In this document: piece by piece, positions 43,512 to 53,221 of the stretch
Layout of the letters: the number at the start of each line of letters is the position of its first letter
Numbering within the stretch: position 1 is the stretch's first letter
Assembly: GCA_977006965.1 (NCBI GenBank)
Contig: OZ345377.1
Span: forward strand, 310,001-374,000
DNA from: Phymatolithon calcareum
Taxonomy: Eukaryota; Rhodophyta; Florideophyceae; Hapalidiales
Length of the DNA stretch: 64,000 bases
Direction of reading: 5' to 3'
Notes under the pieces: generated by a model
Told to the model about the DNA's origin: nothing
The model's database searches: none
What the model saw: the letters and a program-made list of their open reading frames with translations, nothing else
Program-made: the position numbers and the translations under genes

Positions 43512-43750
43512 CCATCGACTACTATTGTATTGTCGGCACGCCGGTGTGTCATACATTGAAATGAAGTTGATGACATCAATTCAGCAGGCAACAATCCAAT
43601 GCAGTAGCGAAGAACACACTTAACCGAACCTCTCGCAGTTGGCTCAGCGCTTCATTCGCTCGCTGCCAACGCACTACAGTCCGCATACCACCTCACTGCA
43701 TCATCGCTCACCCTCACGGTTCTTCTTGGTCTCCGCACGGCGAACCCCGG

Positions 43751-44020
43751 ATGAGACACACCAAAATGAGACTCTTTACGTTCCTTCTCCTCTGTCTTCT
43801 CATGAGTGTCGGGACAGCCGCTGCACTGAGTGACTTTTCCGTCGCTCCTGGACTGGAGACCATGCTTCAAGTCGGACGTGAACGAGATAGACTCAAGGTG
43901 TTTGTTTCAACTAGCTGTAATTGTCCCCAACAGTCCACGGCGTGTCTCAGAAATTGCTTGGCTACAAATCCGGTTGGTTGCCAACCCGACGCATCGTGTC
44001 CCGTTCTCGACTGTGTTTAG
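43751..44020 (+). CDS. Small secreted Cys-rich protein, copy C
   Basis: This 89-residue protein starts at ATG 43751. Residues 1-24 form a signal peptide (Arg/Lys start, FTFLLLCLLM core, cleavage likely after GTAA). A roughly 30-residue stretch (LSDFSVAPGLETMLQVGRER) precedes a Cys-rich tail with CNCPQQST, CLRNC, GCQPD and CPVLDCV. The stop is TAG 44018-44020. Copy A shows CGG at that position and continues for about 16 codons with two more Cys, so this copy may be shortened and might leave Cys unpaired. No homologous family is known to me. It has the best-preserved frame of the three copies; expression is uncertain. Confidence 0.65.
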   Translation: MRHTKMRLFTFLLLCLLMSVGTAAALSDFSVAPGLETMLQVGRERDRLKVFVSTSCNCPQQSTACLRNCLATNPVGCQPDASCPVLDCV

Positions 44021-44222
44021 AATTGTACGCAGCGAGATTGCGTCGATGCGCCCAAGTACTCGTGACGTCCACGCTTCGCAGACGGTACTGTACCCTTCGA
44101 AAGCAGAGTTTTTTGTACGGAAAAACAACTTCACTTGTCTCCCTCCTCGAGCGACTGAAGGAATTGAACGAGGGATTTGAAAATTTTCATCGTTTTGACG
44201 ACGCCCAAAATGAGGGTGTCGG

Positions 44223-44845
44223 GGAGATTTGATGATTTTATTTTGAGAACTCCCAAAGCCTCACCTTGAACAACGGGGCAGCTCTTGAAATATTCTCTAA
44301 GCTAAAGTCCTCTGGCTACTCAATACGTTCTTGATTCGTAATTCTCTCCCAACAAGAGCTCCTGTGAGTCTCTTGCACTCAAACTCAATTTCTGTAATCA
44401 TCTTAGACGATGCTAGAGTACGTTGTAAGGCCACTAGTTCGATCACCGCGGTAAACCCACAACAAGCACCCAATACTGATTTTCTCCAAAGGGGTGCTCG
44501 GTTGAATGTCATCGTTAGGCACCTTCAACGTGTTGTTCTTTCTCCTATGTAAATGTTCCTTGCCTTCTTCTTCCTTTTCCCATACCTTAATTGTATCTTC
44601 TCTCCTCCTCTTCTTCGTGGCAGATCCCTCCTTGGCTTTCTGAAGGGCTTGTCGCAAGTCTTCATAAATCTTGAGATACTCAATACCCTTCATTGCTTCA
44701 TTAATGTCCTCATCTCTTCCAAAGTACTCTTCTGTTTCTTCAAGGCGCTTTTTGTGTCTTACAAAGTTTAGTGCAAACCTTTCTACTTGATGACGTCTCC
44801 TCATCTCTTGGTGCTCCCAGTCGGCAGAGAACTCGCATTCGGTCT
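44223..44845 (-). mobile_element. 5'-truncated LINE, C-terminal coding part, copy C only
   Basis: Flanks tgagggtgtcgg at 44211-44222 and 44846-44857 form a 12-bp duplication. The paralogous empty site is tgaggttctcgg near 8178. The minus strand encodes MRRRHQVERFALNFVRHKKRLEETEEYF, a charged helix and the closing NRAPLWRKSVLG segment, as in the LINE at 31.0 kb. Confidence 0.85.
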
Positions 44846-44857
44846 TGAGGGTGTCGG

Positions 44858-46154
44858 CACCGAACAGGGCAGTATAGAGTGTCTACACGTGCGGTCAATG
44901 ACAGAGTGATTGCCATCGGCAATCAAATCCGGATAACACTTTTTCCAAAAGTATGTTTTAGAACAGTGCTGTGGCTGAACGCGAGTCGAGTGTCCACTAG
45001 ATGTAGGCGTTTCGAATTCAAGGAGTAACGCCCCTTGAGAAGACAAGAAACAAAGTACCTCAGGTGACTCCGTTTGGCAGACAGTTGTGTGTTCTCGTGA
45101 CCTTTTGAGAAAGTTCGGAGAAAGTCTGATTGGCTCGGAATGGCCAACACCTCAATCTACATCGCTGTTGACCAGATTCGGAATGCTACAAATGCGACAG
45201 CACTCGAGAACCACGTTAGGTCCGAAGGCAGTCGGCAGAAGAACCAACATGTTATGGTAGGCTCAACGCTCCTTTGGGAGCGGACGGAGAGAAGTGCCCG
45301 GTGTAGGCGTTGCGCCATGCTCGATCCCCGTGTTGGGAAACCAGTGGTCGTAGCCGATCACCACGACTAACTGGTGTGTGACGACATTGTTGAACAGCAC
45401 GTGGACTTTTGCGACGTTCTACAAAGCTGAGAGCGCGAAATATAATAAACTCTTCTCTTGCTCTGCACTGTTTATTACCGTTTTGAGACACTAGAAGCAT
45501 CGGCGATGAGAAGAAGACATTACGTGGAGCGGATTTCCTTGAGTATTCGCCTTGAAGCTAAGCATTTGAAGAGCGACGAAGAGAAACAAGCGCTCCAAAA
45601 AGCAGATGGTGAAGAAATATCGAAGAAAGGATGGAGTGAAGAAATACTTAACAGGGCCTAGATGAGAGGTCGCCAGAGATCTAGTACCTAAGCGAAGGGA
45701 CTGCATGTCTGAATATGTAAGGCTGATATATCCCTTGAATAGTACTCCCCCGATGGTAGACGCCAATAATAACACAGAGAAGCCGATAATTTCCAATGTC
45801 GCGGATAGAAGACCTTAGCTGAACACGAAGGTGAGCCAAATGTTTCGTAGATTGACTGGAGGCGCGTCAATCTACGGGGTAGGGTCGCGTTCTGAGCGTA
45901 GTGTGTGGAATTGATAGGTGAAATGTACTGAGAGTACCAAACACTGGTCCTTGCAAATTCGGCTACAGGGCCACCGAATAGTCTAGACGATCGCTTTTTG
46001 GAGAGACTCTGAAGAGTATTTCGTTCTCGCGTTCTTCGAAACTTGAAATCCCATCAGTGACTGCACAAGTGCACTTGTTCTTCGAACGCACAGTTATGTT
46101 GACGATGCCCATGAAGCACACAAAGCTCAAGACCATTGTCATCAGGAGATCCTA
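44858..46154. repeat. Non-coding part of copy C, left of the LINE at 46.2 kb
   Basis: It matches 8.19-9.49 kb in copy A. It differs by a small insertion that contains a perfect hairpin (45846-45856 with 45866-45876) and by a deletion near 45.56 kb. No gene recognised. Confidence 0.65.
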
Positions 46155-46167
46155 GTTTTCTTCAATT

Positions 46168-46869
46168 GACGGATGGATTCCTGTTTTATTGAAGCTCCCT
46201 TCGTCAATTATCATTGCACCTGAGAGACTTTTCGTTGGGCTGCAATCCTTCGCTTACATTACATGGTCTCGGACATTTTCTTTGGACGGTATCAACTGTC
46301 ATTTCCAGCATCTCTTTTTGAATATCGGAAAGTCGTTGCTTGGACATTAAGTTTGAGATAACTGTGAGAGCTTCATCGAGTTCGGAATCTTCGTTTCTTG
46401 CTTGTTCTTGCCAGGGATATGGGAAGCGGTGAAATAACCAGTGCATGCAAAGAAGCCTGGGCTTCGCCTTTCTGAGGCTGAGGAAAGGTGGTAGTTCGTT
46501 TTTGATGGGCTGAGGAGGGCGCCGGCCCTCCCGTCCTGTGGCTTTAGAAGGGAGACATGCTTCCCATTCTTCTTCTGCGTTCTTCAGCGTTCTTGCGTTT
46601 ACGCTTGTCGTAGCGTCTAGGGTGCGTGCAAATTCCTCTGTAGAGGTACAGAGAAGAGCTTTGCGAAGCATGTCGTTTGTCGCGTTCAATATGGCCAGTC
46701 GCGTTGTGCCCTTGGGAAGCTCAAGTGCCTGTTTTCTTCGAAATTTTTGTGCTGTTATGAACTTGGAGCTCAAATGTGCTTCGCGTAGTTGAATGGATTC
46801 CAGGCGGCATATTCCTCGAAAGCGGGCCTGCATATTCTTGCACCAAGTTTCGAACATTCTAGAAAACAG
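46168..46869 (-). mobile_element. 5'-truncated LINE, C-terminal coding part, copy C only
   Basis: The minus strand encodes ENLFSRMFETWCKNMQARF, an AILNATNDMLRKALLCTS helix and the closing KPRLLCMHWLFHRFPYPW, the same as the LINE at 17968-19768. The flanks share gttttcttc at 46155-46163 and 46870-46878, probably a 13-bp duplication that has since changed. Copy A has the empty site gttttcttcaatgag near 9475. Confidence 0.85.
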
Positions 46870-47578
46870 GTTTTCTTCCTTGAGTCGTCGCAATAGTGAC
46901 AAATAATGTCGAAATTATTTCGCTCCACGCCCTTAAACAGATTTTTTGATCTTTGGCGGTAAAGATTGTTCGAAACTGAGTCTACCGACGGGAGGACTAT
47001 CGTACGGCGATGACGTGAAAAAACAAGATTGTTCGAAAGCTTGTAGTCTTTTTAAAAAAGAGTGAAAATAGGAAAACCAGGAATGCCTTTCTCAATCTGC
47101 TGAAATCCGCACAAAGCGGTATCAAGAACGCATATTTTGAGATAGAGCATATGGGCGTGGTGCCTAAGAAGCTATGCGCTCTTGATTGGATCACAATTAG
47201 ATTTTTGAGCTTCACTTTGCTTATGACGAAGAAGAAATGTAGATTTTATTAAGAAAAAGATACCAGCGCATCTGCAGACGCTTGGGGCAATTTTGCAATA
47301 TCCAGACTTCTGTCTAGAGTATTGCTTATGACGAGCGGAACAAGATATGGATTGACTCCTCCGACCTGAAAGCGGGGCAACCAGCGGACCAGCTTAAGAA
47401 GAGGATTTCAACAAAAACCTGCGCTCTTTGGACCTGGGAAGGTCCGGCTTATTCCGTCTACTCGACCTGTTCTCTCTCGACAATAGAAGTAATACTATTT
47501 TTGAAGACAAACCCTGCAATATAATTGGTTGATTTTCCGGAATGTTGAAAGTACAGCACGGCCTTGCAGAGATTTCAC

Positions 47579-47586
47579 TATAAAAG
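47579..47586 (+). promoter_or_regulatory. TATA box of PWWP gene, copy C
   Basis: TATAAAAG in cactataaaagcggctgg, 291 bp before the ATG, identical in context to copy A. Confidence 0.7.
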
Positions 47587-47877
47587 CGGCTGGATCTCAG
47601 ATTGCGCTCACCGTCGGTGACCCCATCGACTCAAAGTGTCAACCAAGAACAATTAGACCTTCGCAACCACGTGAAACAGCAGCGCCAACGCATCGCAGTT
47701 GTTTTCCTCGCATCCAATATCGTTCCACTCCTCTGCTATCTAACCCGACCTGCATTCAATCCCGTTGCTCCATCTCCCTGCTCTTTGCGCCACACTCCTC
47801 CCCGACGCACCGGTGTCGCTCGCATCTTGTCTTCGATCCGTTCCATCTCGTTGCAACCTTCAACAACGGCCCCAAGT

Positions 47878-48855
47878 ATGGCGCCCAAGTATCCCGATGG
47901 CACCCTTGTCTGGGCACTTGTGACCGGTTTCCCGTGGTGGCCCGCCCTGGTGGTTCCCTTCAGCTCGTTCTGTTTCCAGGCGAAGAACAGCCCCGCTCCG
48001 ACGTACAACGAAGATTGTACTACCGTGATATTCTTTGGGGATGGCAGCCTTGCGTATCTCTCCCCGACCAAGGTTGACCTCTTCCGTGATCATGAGAAGT
48101 ATCAGCAGAAGACAGGCGAGTGGTCTGACCAGATCCTGTACGCCATGGACATGGCGCAGAATTGGGGCAAGGACAAGGCGAACCCGTTTTCCACCGCCCC
48201 CATCGCAGTTGCGCTGAACGCTGCCGCTCAGGCTGCGCTTGTGCTGTTGAACCAGATTGACCAGGCGGGAAATGCCGCCAATGGTGTCGCACCGTTGACC
48301 GCTGGTGCTCGTGTTCCGAATATTTTTCGTCGATCCGCTCGACGCAGGTCGACTTCTCGCGGCAATGGTGCCGTCATCCGTGTGCAGCGTGCGTCTGCTC
48401 CAATCATGCCTATTGTGGCGGTTCCAACTGCAGTTGGTAGTACCGTCAACACTACCAACGCCGGCGGTATGGTGACCGCCGCCCAGCGCAGCTCACTCGG
48501 AGTTTCGAGGACCCCAATTTCCAAATTACGTCGCTCCTCTCGTGGTGTCTCCACTGCCACCACCCGGGGTCCCAGGGCCACTCCGTCCGCTGCAGATGTT
48601 ACCCCTCCCATTCGTCGCAGTCAGCGTCTCAGGAACACTGCAACTCCGCCCGCTGCGAACGGCGCGGGAGCGGCTTCCGAGCAGGACACCCCGTCGAGCG
48701 GTGGAACCTCAGATGTTGGTGTAAATGGCGCGGGACGTGGTGCTGTGGGTGGTGCGAATGGTGCTGGGGTGACTAATGGGAATCGCCTTGGTGCCGCCAC
48801 CGCTGCGCGTGGGGGTCGTCCCATGGGGACGCGCAGATCCACACGCAGGCGCTGA
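47878..48855 (+). CDS. PWWP-domain protein, copy C
   Basis: This 325-residue protein starts at ATG 47878. It differs from copy A at about a dozen residues and by four extra residues in the Gly/Ala-rich C-terminal region (GRGAVGGANG). The PWWP domain (5-75) keeps VWALVTGFPWWPALV, but has N-E-D-C-T-T where copy A has S-E-D-G-T-T. The basic patches and the RRSQRLR motif are conserved. Its likely role is chromatin binding through methylated histone tails, known for the domain family; the protein as a whole is not assigned. Upstream non-coding DNA and TATA box are also conserved with copy A. The high identity may reflect recent duplication rather than selection. Confidence 0.88.
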   Translation: MAPKYPDGTLVWALVTGFPWWPALVVPFSSFCFQAKNSPAPTYNEDCTTVIFFGDGSLAYLSPTKVDLFRDHEKYQQKTGEWSDQILYAMDMAQNWGKDKANPFSTAPIAVALNAAAQAALVLLNQIDQAGNAANGVAPLTAGARVPNIFRRSARRRSTSRGNGAVIRVQRASAPIMPIVAVPTAVGSTVNTTNAGGMVTAAQRSSLGVSRTPISKLRRSSRGVSTATTRGPRATPSAADVTPPIRRSQRLRNTATPPAANGAGAASEQDTPSSGGTSDVGVNGAGRGAVGGANGAGVTNGNRLGAATAARGGRPMGTRRSTRRR

Positions 48856-50162
48856 GTATCTTGACGGGAAACACCCACTGTACTTTTGAAGTGCGTCTGT
48901 GGGATTCCTGTGATCTTGTGGTGTAGTTGTTTCTTTGATTTTCTTGTTTGTCTTCCATTAGAGCTATCTTTACTTTACTTCGGCAGTTAAATGAATTAGT
49001 TTCCCTTGAGCTGCGCATCCAGGGCATACAGAGTTTCAGGCAGCAATAGAATACACAGTCCTTTGGAGAAAATTTGCATACGAAAGGCAAGCAGTGCTAT
49101 AGCATTGCTTTGCCTTGTTTCGGTGGAACAGTCGTGAAGCGGATGGATCCGGGCAAATTTGACCCAGCGGTTGCCCCGGCACGTGTACCAATGCTGATCG
49201 GTTCACCTTCCGCCGTCCGTGTTTGTGCATATATAGTCAGCGCGGTCGTGGGATGTATAGCTATTGCCCTTTAATAAGGAGAAAGGAGCACAACTCTAAA
49301 GATGGGGGACTAACGAGCATGAAATTTCCATGACGTTTCTGTTGCGACTGTGGTCTGCGAAATGCCGATGGATTGCTGCACTTGCGCTACGCATATCTCG
49401 TCATCTATTGAAATGCTAGGAACTCTAGCAATTTCGTCAAGGGTCGTTCTTTCGGAAGAACAGTACGACCGGGTAATGTCTTATGCAGCATTTGTTGTCT
49501 GATTGACTTACTGTATTTTCCATCTAGCCAGAAGGACGCAGAAGTGAAATCTATTTTACGCCCTTGATCACGAAAAATTGAAAAATGTCGAATAGGACCA
49601 CCTTGAAAAGCTTGCAATGTCGTGTCCCCATGCCCTTTGCTCAAGGATCGTTAATTAATAGCAACGAGATCTCAAACCTTCCGCGGCAGGATTGCCACCC
49701 CCCCAATTGGGCGACCGTCGGCATTCTCGAATTAAGCGATTCATCGTCTCCCGGATGGGCAGCATCTGAAAATTCTTCTTCCATTCCCGCTCAGCACGTC
49801 CTCGTGAAATCACGATTGCTGCCTCCATGTAGTCTACCTTTCAAAAAGGTAAGCAGGTCGTTTAGACACGCATCGTGATCATGGATCGACTTTCACTAGA
49901 AGCTGTATTACTCGCCACTACGACCGGAATGCTGATGAGCAAGAACGGCGACGCGATTTTCGAGATGAATACATGGAAGTGCATGAAATATCCAATAAAT
50001 GCTCCAACTTCATCAAAATTTGTGCTGTGCACTCAATATTACGGCCATGTAGTGCTGAAAGTGGAGAAGGCATTCTCGCATTCCTCGAACAACACAAGTT
50101 TAGTTTGTCTGGAGAAGGCCGCAAATGTCGCAAGTCCCATGTCCCAAGTCCCGACCCAGTTG
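48856..50162. other. Intergenic between convergent genes, copy C
   Basis: It matches 11442-12741. A plus-strand frame (49875-50978) is open for 367 codons across this part and antisense to the fucosyltransferase gene. I treat it as chance, because copy A breaks it and the differences are mostly amino-acid-changing. Confidence 0.5.
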
Positions 50163-51230
50163 TCACAAGGGTATGCGCTTTCCCAGCACAGGTCCCTCCA
50201 CCAATGTGTTGGTCAGTGCATCTGGAATCTCATCCAACGACACGGTACCAGAATGACGAGGTCGAATGGGGTTCACAACAAGCAGCGCACCATAACGTCT
50301 CTCCCGTTCCTCAAAAACATGCTTGACATCTTCATCATCAGTGGCGAGATACACAGCGCCCATTCCGGTATCGGCACGCTTCAGCAATTGATCCGCGGTT
50401 GTATTATGGTCCATGTTCAGCTCCTGGAATCGTTTCGTCCTTCCCTCTTTCCGGAATTTTCCACCCAGTCTAGCGTGCACGGCAGTGAAATACCGATCCA
50501 GAATGGTGGCCAGAGTGTCTGCGGTCCGCTTCGCGAAGACGCGTCGAAATTTGAACAGAGCGCGATAGATTTTTCGATTGAAGTACATATTGCTCTCCCC
50601 GAGATAACCGCAACGGTCGGTGCGATTGCCAGGACGGAGGCGACGGCAAGCAATACGAAAGTGCGAGGTTCCCACAGTGCGTTCGTACATCGGAAAGGTT
50701 TCCGACGCGAGACGGATTATACATTTCTGCCAATTGCGCTGCTCGAACTGCGGTTGCGGCAGACGGCGCACTCCAGCTCGACCACGCACCAACGATGTGC
50801 GCCAGTTGAGCATGAGCGTTCCGACGAGAGGGATGGGGGTATCACAACGAATATGTCCCGGTTTGAAGAGCCGGCAGACGGGGAATTCGGGGACGTCTTC
50901 GACAATGAAGAAATGACGAATTTCCATGGTGAGCATGAAGGCGTGATGGAGACTGCAGATCTTGTAACCGAGTCCTGAACTGCCGCTCCAATTCCGGCAG
51001 AGAACGTGGGTCTGGTAGTAGAGGTGTGGATCGTGGGCGATGCGAATGTGCCAATCGATGTACTCCTCTAGAAGCTCGTCAGTGTCGGCCATCCGCGTCT
51101 CAACGCGCGCGCGGAGCACGGGACCGGCCGGTTGGAGATGGGGTGTAACTGCTTCGGTTTGCAGAATGCAGAGAAGCACGACGAGGGCGGGGGGAGGCGC
51201 CTTGAAATGCGAGTAGGGATTTGGGAGCAT
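50163..51230 (-). CDS. Fucosyltransferase-like membrane protein, copy C
   Basis: This frame encodes 355 residues from ATG 51230. A hydrophobic anchor near residues 14-30 is followed by a lumenal domain. SGLGYKICSLHHAFMLTMEI and VYLATDDEDVKHVFEERERR fit GT23/protein O-fucosyltransferase-like enzymes, which transfer fucose from GDP-fucose in the Golgi or ER. The donor-binding motif reads VHARLGGKFR: the Asp seen in copy A (LGDK) is Gly, which may impair activity. The ancestral start used in copy A is lost here (ATG to ATA at about 51276) and a 1-base deletion near 51192 makes the new start in frame. The C-terminus after GKRIPL looks short for the family. It lies convergent to the PWWP gene. It could be inactive. 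Confidence 0.65.
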   Translation of the reverse strand: MLPNPYSHFKAPPPALVVLLCILQTEAVTPHLQPAGPVLRARVETRMADTDELLEEYIDWHIRIAHDPHLYYQTHVLCRNWSGSSGLGYKICSLHHAFMLTMEIRHFFIVEDVPEFPVCRLFKPGHIRCDTPIPLVGTLMLNWRTSLVRGRAGVRRLPQPQFEQRNWQKCIIRLASETFPMYERTVGTSHFRIACRRLRPGNRTDRCGYLGESNMYFNRKIYRALFKFRRVFAKRTADTLATILDRYFTAVHARLGGKFRKEGRTKRFQELNMDHNTTADQLLKRADTGMGAVYLATDDEDVKHVFEERERRYGALLVVNPIRPRHSGTVSLDEIPDALTNTLVEGPVLGKRIPL

Positions 51231-52036
51231 GTATTGCGGCGGTGGGCGAACGGTTCATGAGGCAGATCGCCAGATATGGGAGCTAAGATGCAGAGAGTTT
51301 TGTTACGACGTTCTCTCCTCGAGAAGCATGATTTGTCGACGGCGACCGCTGATATTCTGAGGGCAAAAAAAGGTTGACAGCAGACACGGTCTTGTTGCGA
51401 GTGGATGGGTATTGAATTCGTCCGGAAGCTCCGTCTCGGTGGGTGAGAGGCGGTCTGACGCGGTGGACTATTGCAAGGAGGAAGATGGATGAGGAAGAAT
51501 GCCTTTCTCTATCGCATGAGTTTAACTGAAGCCTCCTTGTTCATTTTGAGTTGCGGAAGTACTGCCTCATTTTTACGTTGCCGACTCGAAAGCACTTTGA
51601 AGTTATCATAGCTTGAAGTAATTGCAATCATAATTGGATATGCTGATTTAATTGCAATTGGATTTGCCTCTAAGAGTCCAATAAATCTGAAATTGGTAAA
51701 TTGGTATTTTCTGTGCAATCATTACCAATTTAATTGGTTCAAGCCCAGATTATGAGGACATTTTTAGGACGTATACAGCATTTGCGACACAAAACGACAG
51801 TTGACGAATTTGGTAATATGAATCTAGCTCCGGCGACATCCTAGGGACGGCATAGATTTTGAATGTACTACTTAAAAGTAGTTGATTTGATGAAGACCAA
51901 AAACGAAGGAAATTTCGAAATGCGGCCAATACACTGAACCGCATTCCATTTCAGGTTAGCCTGAGTTTTTTTTACCCTTCAATGTGGACCTGGATGAAAA
52001 CTGAAGGCACTAAAATTCTTTCATTCAATCATTTTG
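51231..52036. other. Intergenic, no gene recognised
   Basis: It matches 13859-14637, with a deletion of a few bases near 51585 in place of the copy A segment agcgactcg...agaggtgg. AT-rich words aattgcaat and aattggat repeat here as in copy A. Confidence 0.5.
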
Positions 52037-53220
52037 AGTATTCCCCTTGTGGGGCTGGCAACACTGTGAGGGGCTGAGATTCTTCCACTCTAATGAATTT
52101 GCTGGGAGATTTTCTTGTGCCATCTCACTGGAAATCTGAAATTGCTTTGTATTTTTCTTGTTGTCGAACAAGACAGTGGCTTGCAATGTGACCTCGGTCA
52201 ATGGCGAAACAAGAAGGCTAAGAAAGACGCTGACAGCACGAGACTTAGGGGAGATCCTACAGAGCGACCACGTCGACTGTCCACCCGCAAGTGTCAGTTC
52301 GTAATAACTGACAGACCCTAGAGTCGAAATAATCACAGGATGGGAGACACTACGAAATAGCCAAGTTGGATCACTGACTCGCACGTGCGTATCGAAGTAG
52401 CAGTTAGACCTGAAAGTGATATGGTAGTGACGGTATTCGTGGAATGTGAAATGCAATCCCCAGCCAGTAGGTTGGAGAACCAAGTAGCTTATAAGGCACC
52501 GCTCATCGCAGAGAGAAAATGATCGCAATCTCAAGAAATTCACAATTGGCGAGCGCGAGTGCCGACTAATTTGCCGACGCTGAGAGTGCCACAGACTGCT
52601 GCTTGCACGTCGAGGTCCGAGACGTCGTCAAAAATCGACTCTGGGGTTGGTCGCGCGAAGTGAAGTACCATTTGACGAAGCAAGCAATGTTCGTAAGGCA
52701 CTAAGAAGTTAGGTGCACTCAATGCTAGATTTGATTTCATGTGAGAGTGGGGCACAAGGTATGCAGAAGGCTTGAGCTGTCCTGGCGTTGTTCATCGTCG
52801 GAGGACGCAACTGGAACTTTTTGAACTCCAAGCTCTCGAAAGAAAGTGCCCACTTAACTCTCTGAAACGATGCAATCGTCAACGTCCGATCAGTAAATCA
52901 GACCTTTTAGTCCGTCATCGCTTTTTCAAAAAGCCAGGAATCGATAGTTCACAGAACACACGTCTTGGGCATAAGATTGATGAAGAGCTATGCGCGAGGG
53001 CGAGAGGCATGGGCAACAGGGAGTAGCATCACTCTAAGAGTACCCAATTTGGGCTCAAGAGACGAATTACAACGGGACACTTTCAATTCTTTCAAATCAG
53101 AATTACATTGAAACTGACGTACGCCATTACGTGATTACGCACACGCGTAATTCAGAATTAAATGGATTTATTGAGAAGGTACCATGTGTCCCGACTGGAG
53201 GAAAGTCGGTACCGGGGGAT
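52037..53220. repeat. Copy C counterpart of 14.97-19.92 kb without three insertions
   Basis: It contains empty sites for the piggyBac-like element (52318-52321) and for the 1.8-kb LINE (53064-53076), which is direct evidence for both insertions in copy A. It begins in a LINE fragment whose 3' part is missing. Confidence 0.8.
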
Positions 53221-53221
53221 A

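Larger units (their letters stand above)
41490..43595. repeat. Left part of copy C with two LINE insertions
   Basis: Host repeat DNA (41.49-41.82, 42.09-42.16 and 43.51-43.57 kb) matches 26.3-26.8 kb once the LINEs are removed. No gene is recognised outside the LINEs. Confidence 0.7.

Noticed and set aside
47529-48077. A 182-codon frame overlapping the start of the PWWP gene
   Set aside because: It overlaps the 5' leader and the PWWP coding start in another frame; the PWWP domain frame has clear domain support and this one has none.
49875-50978. A 367-codon plus-strand frame antisense to the fucosyltransferase-like gene
   Set aside because: It is broken in copy A, differences between copies are mostly amino-acid-changing in this frame, and no domain is recognisable; the minus-strand protein explains the openness.
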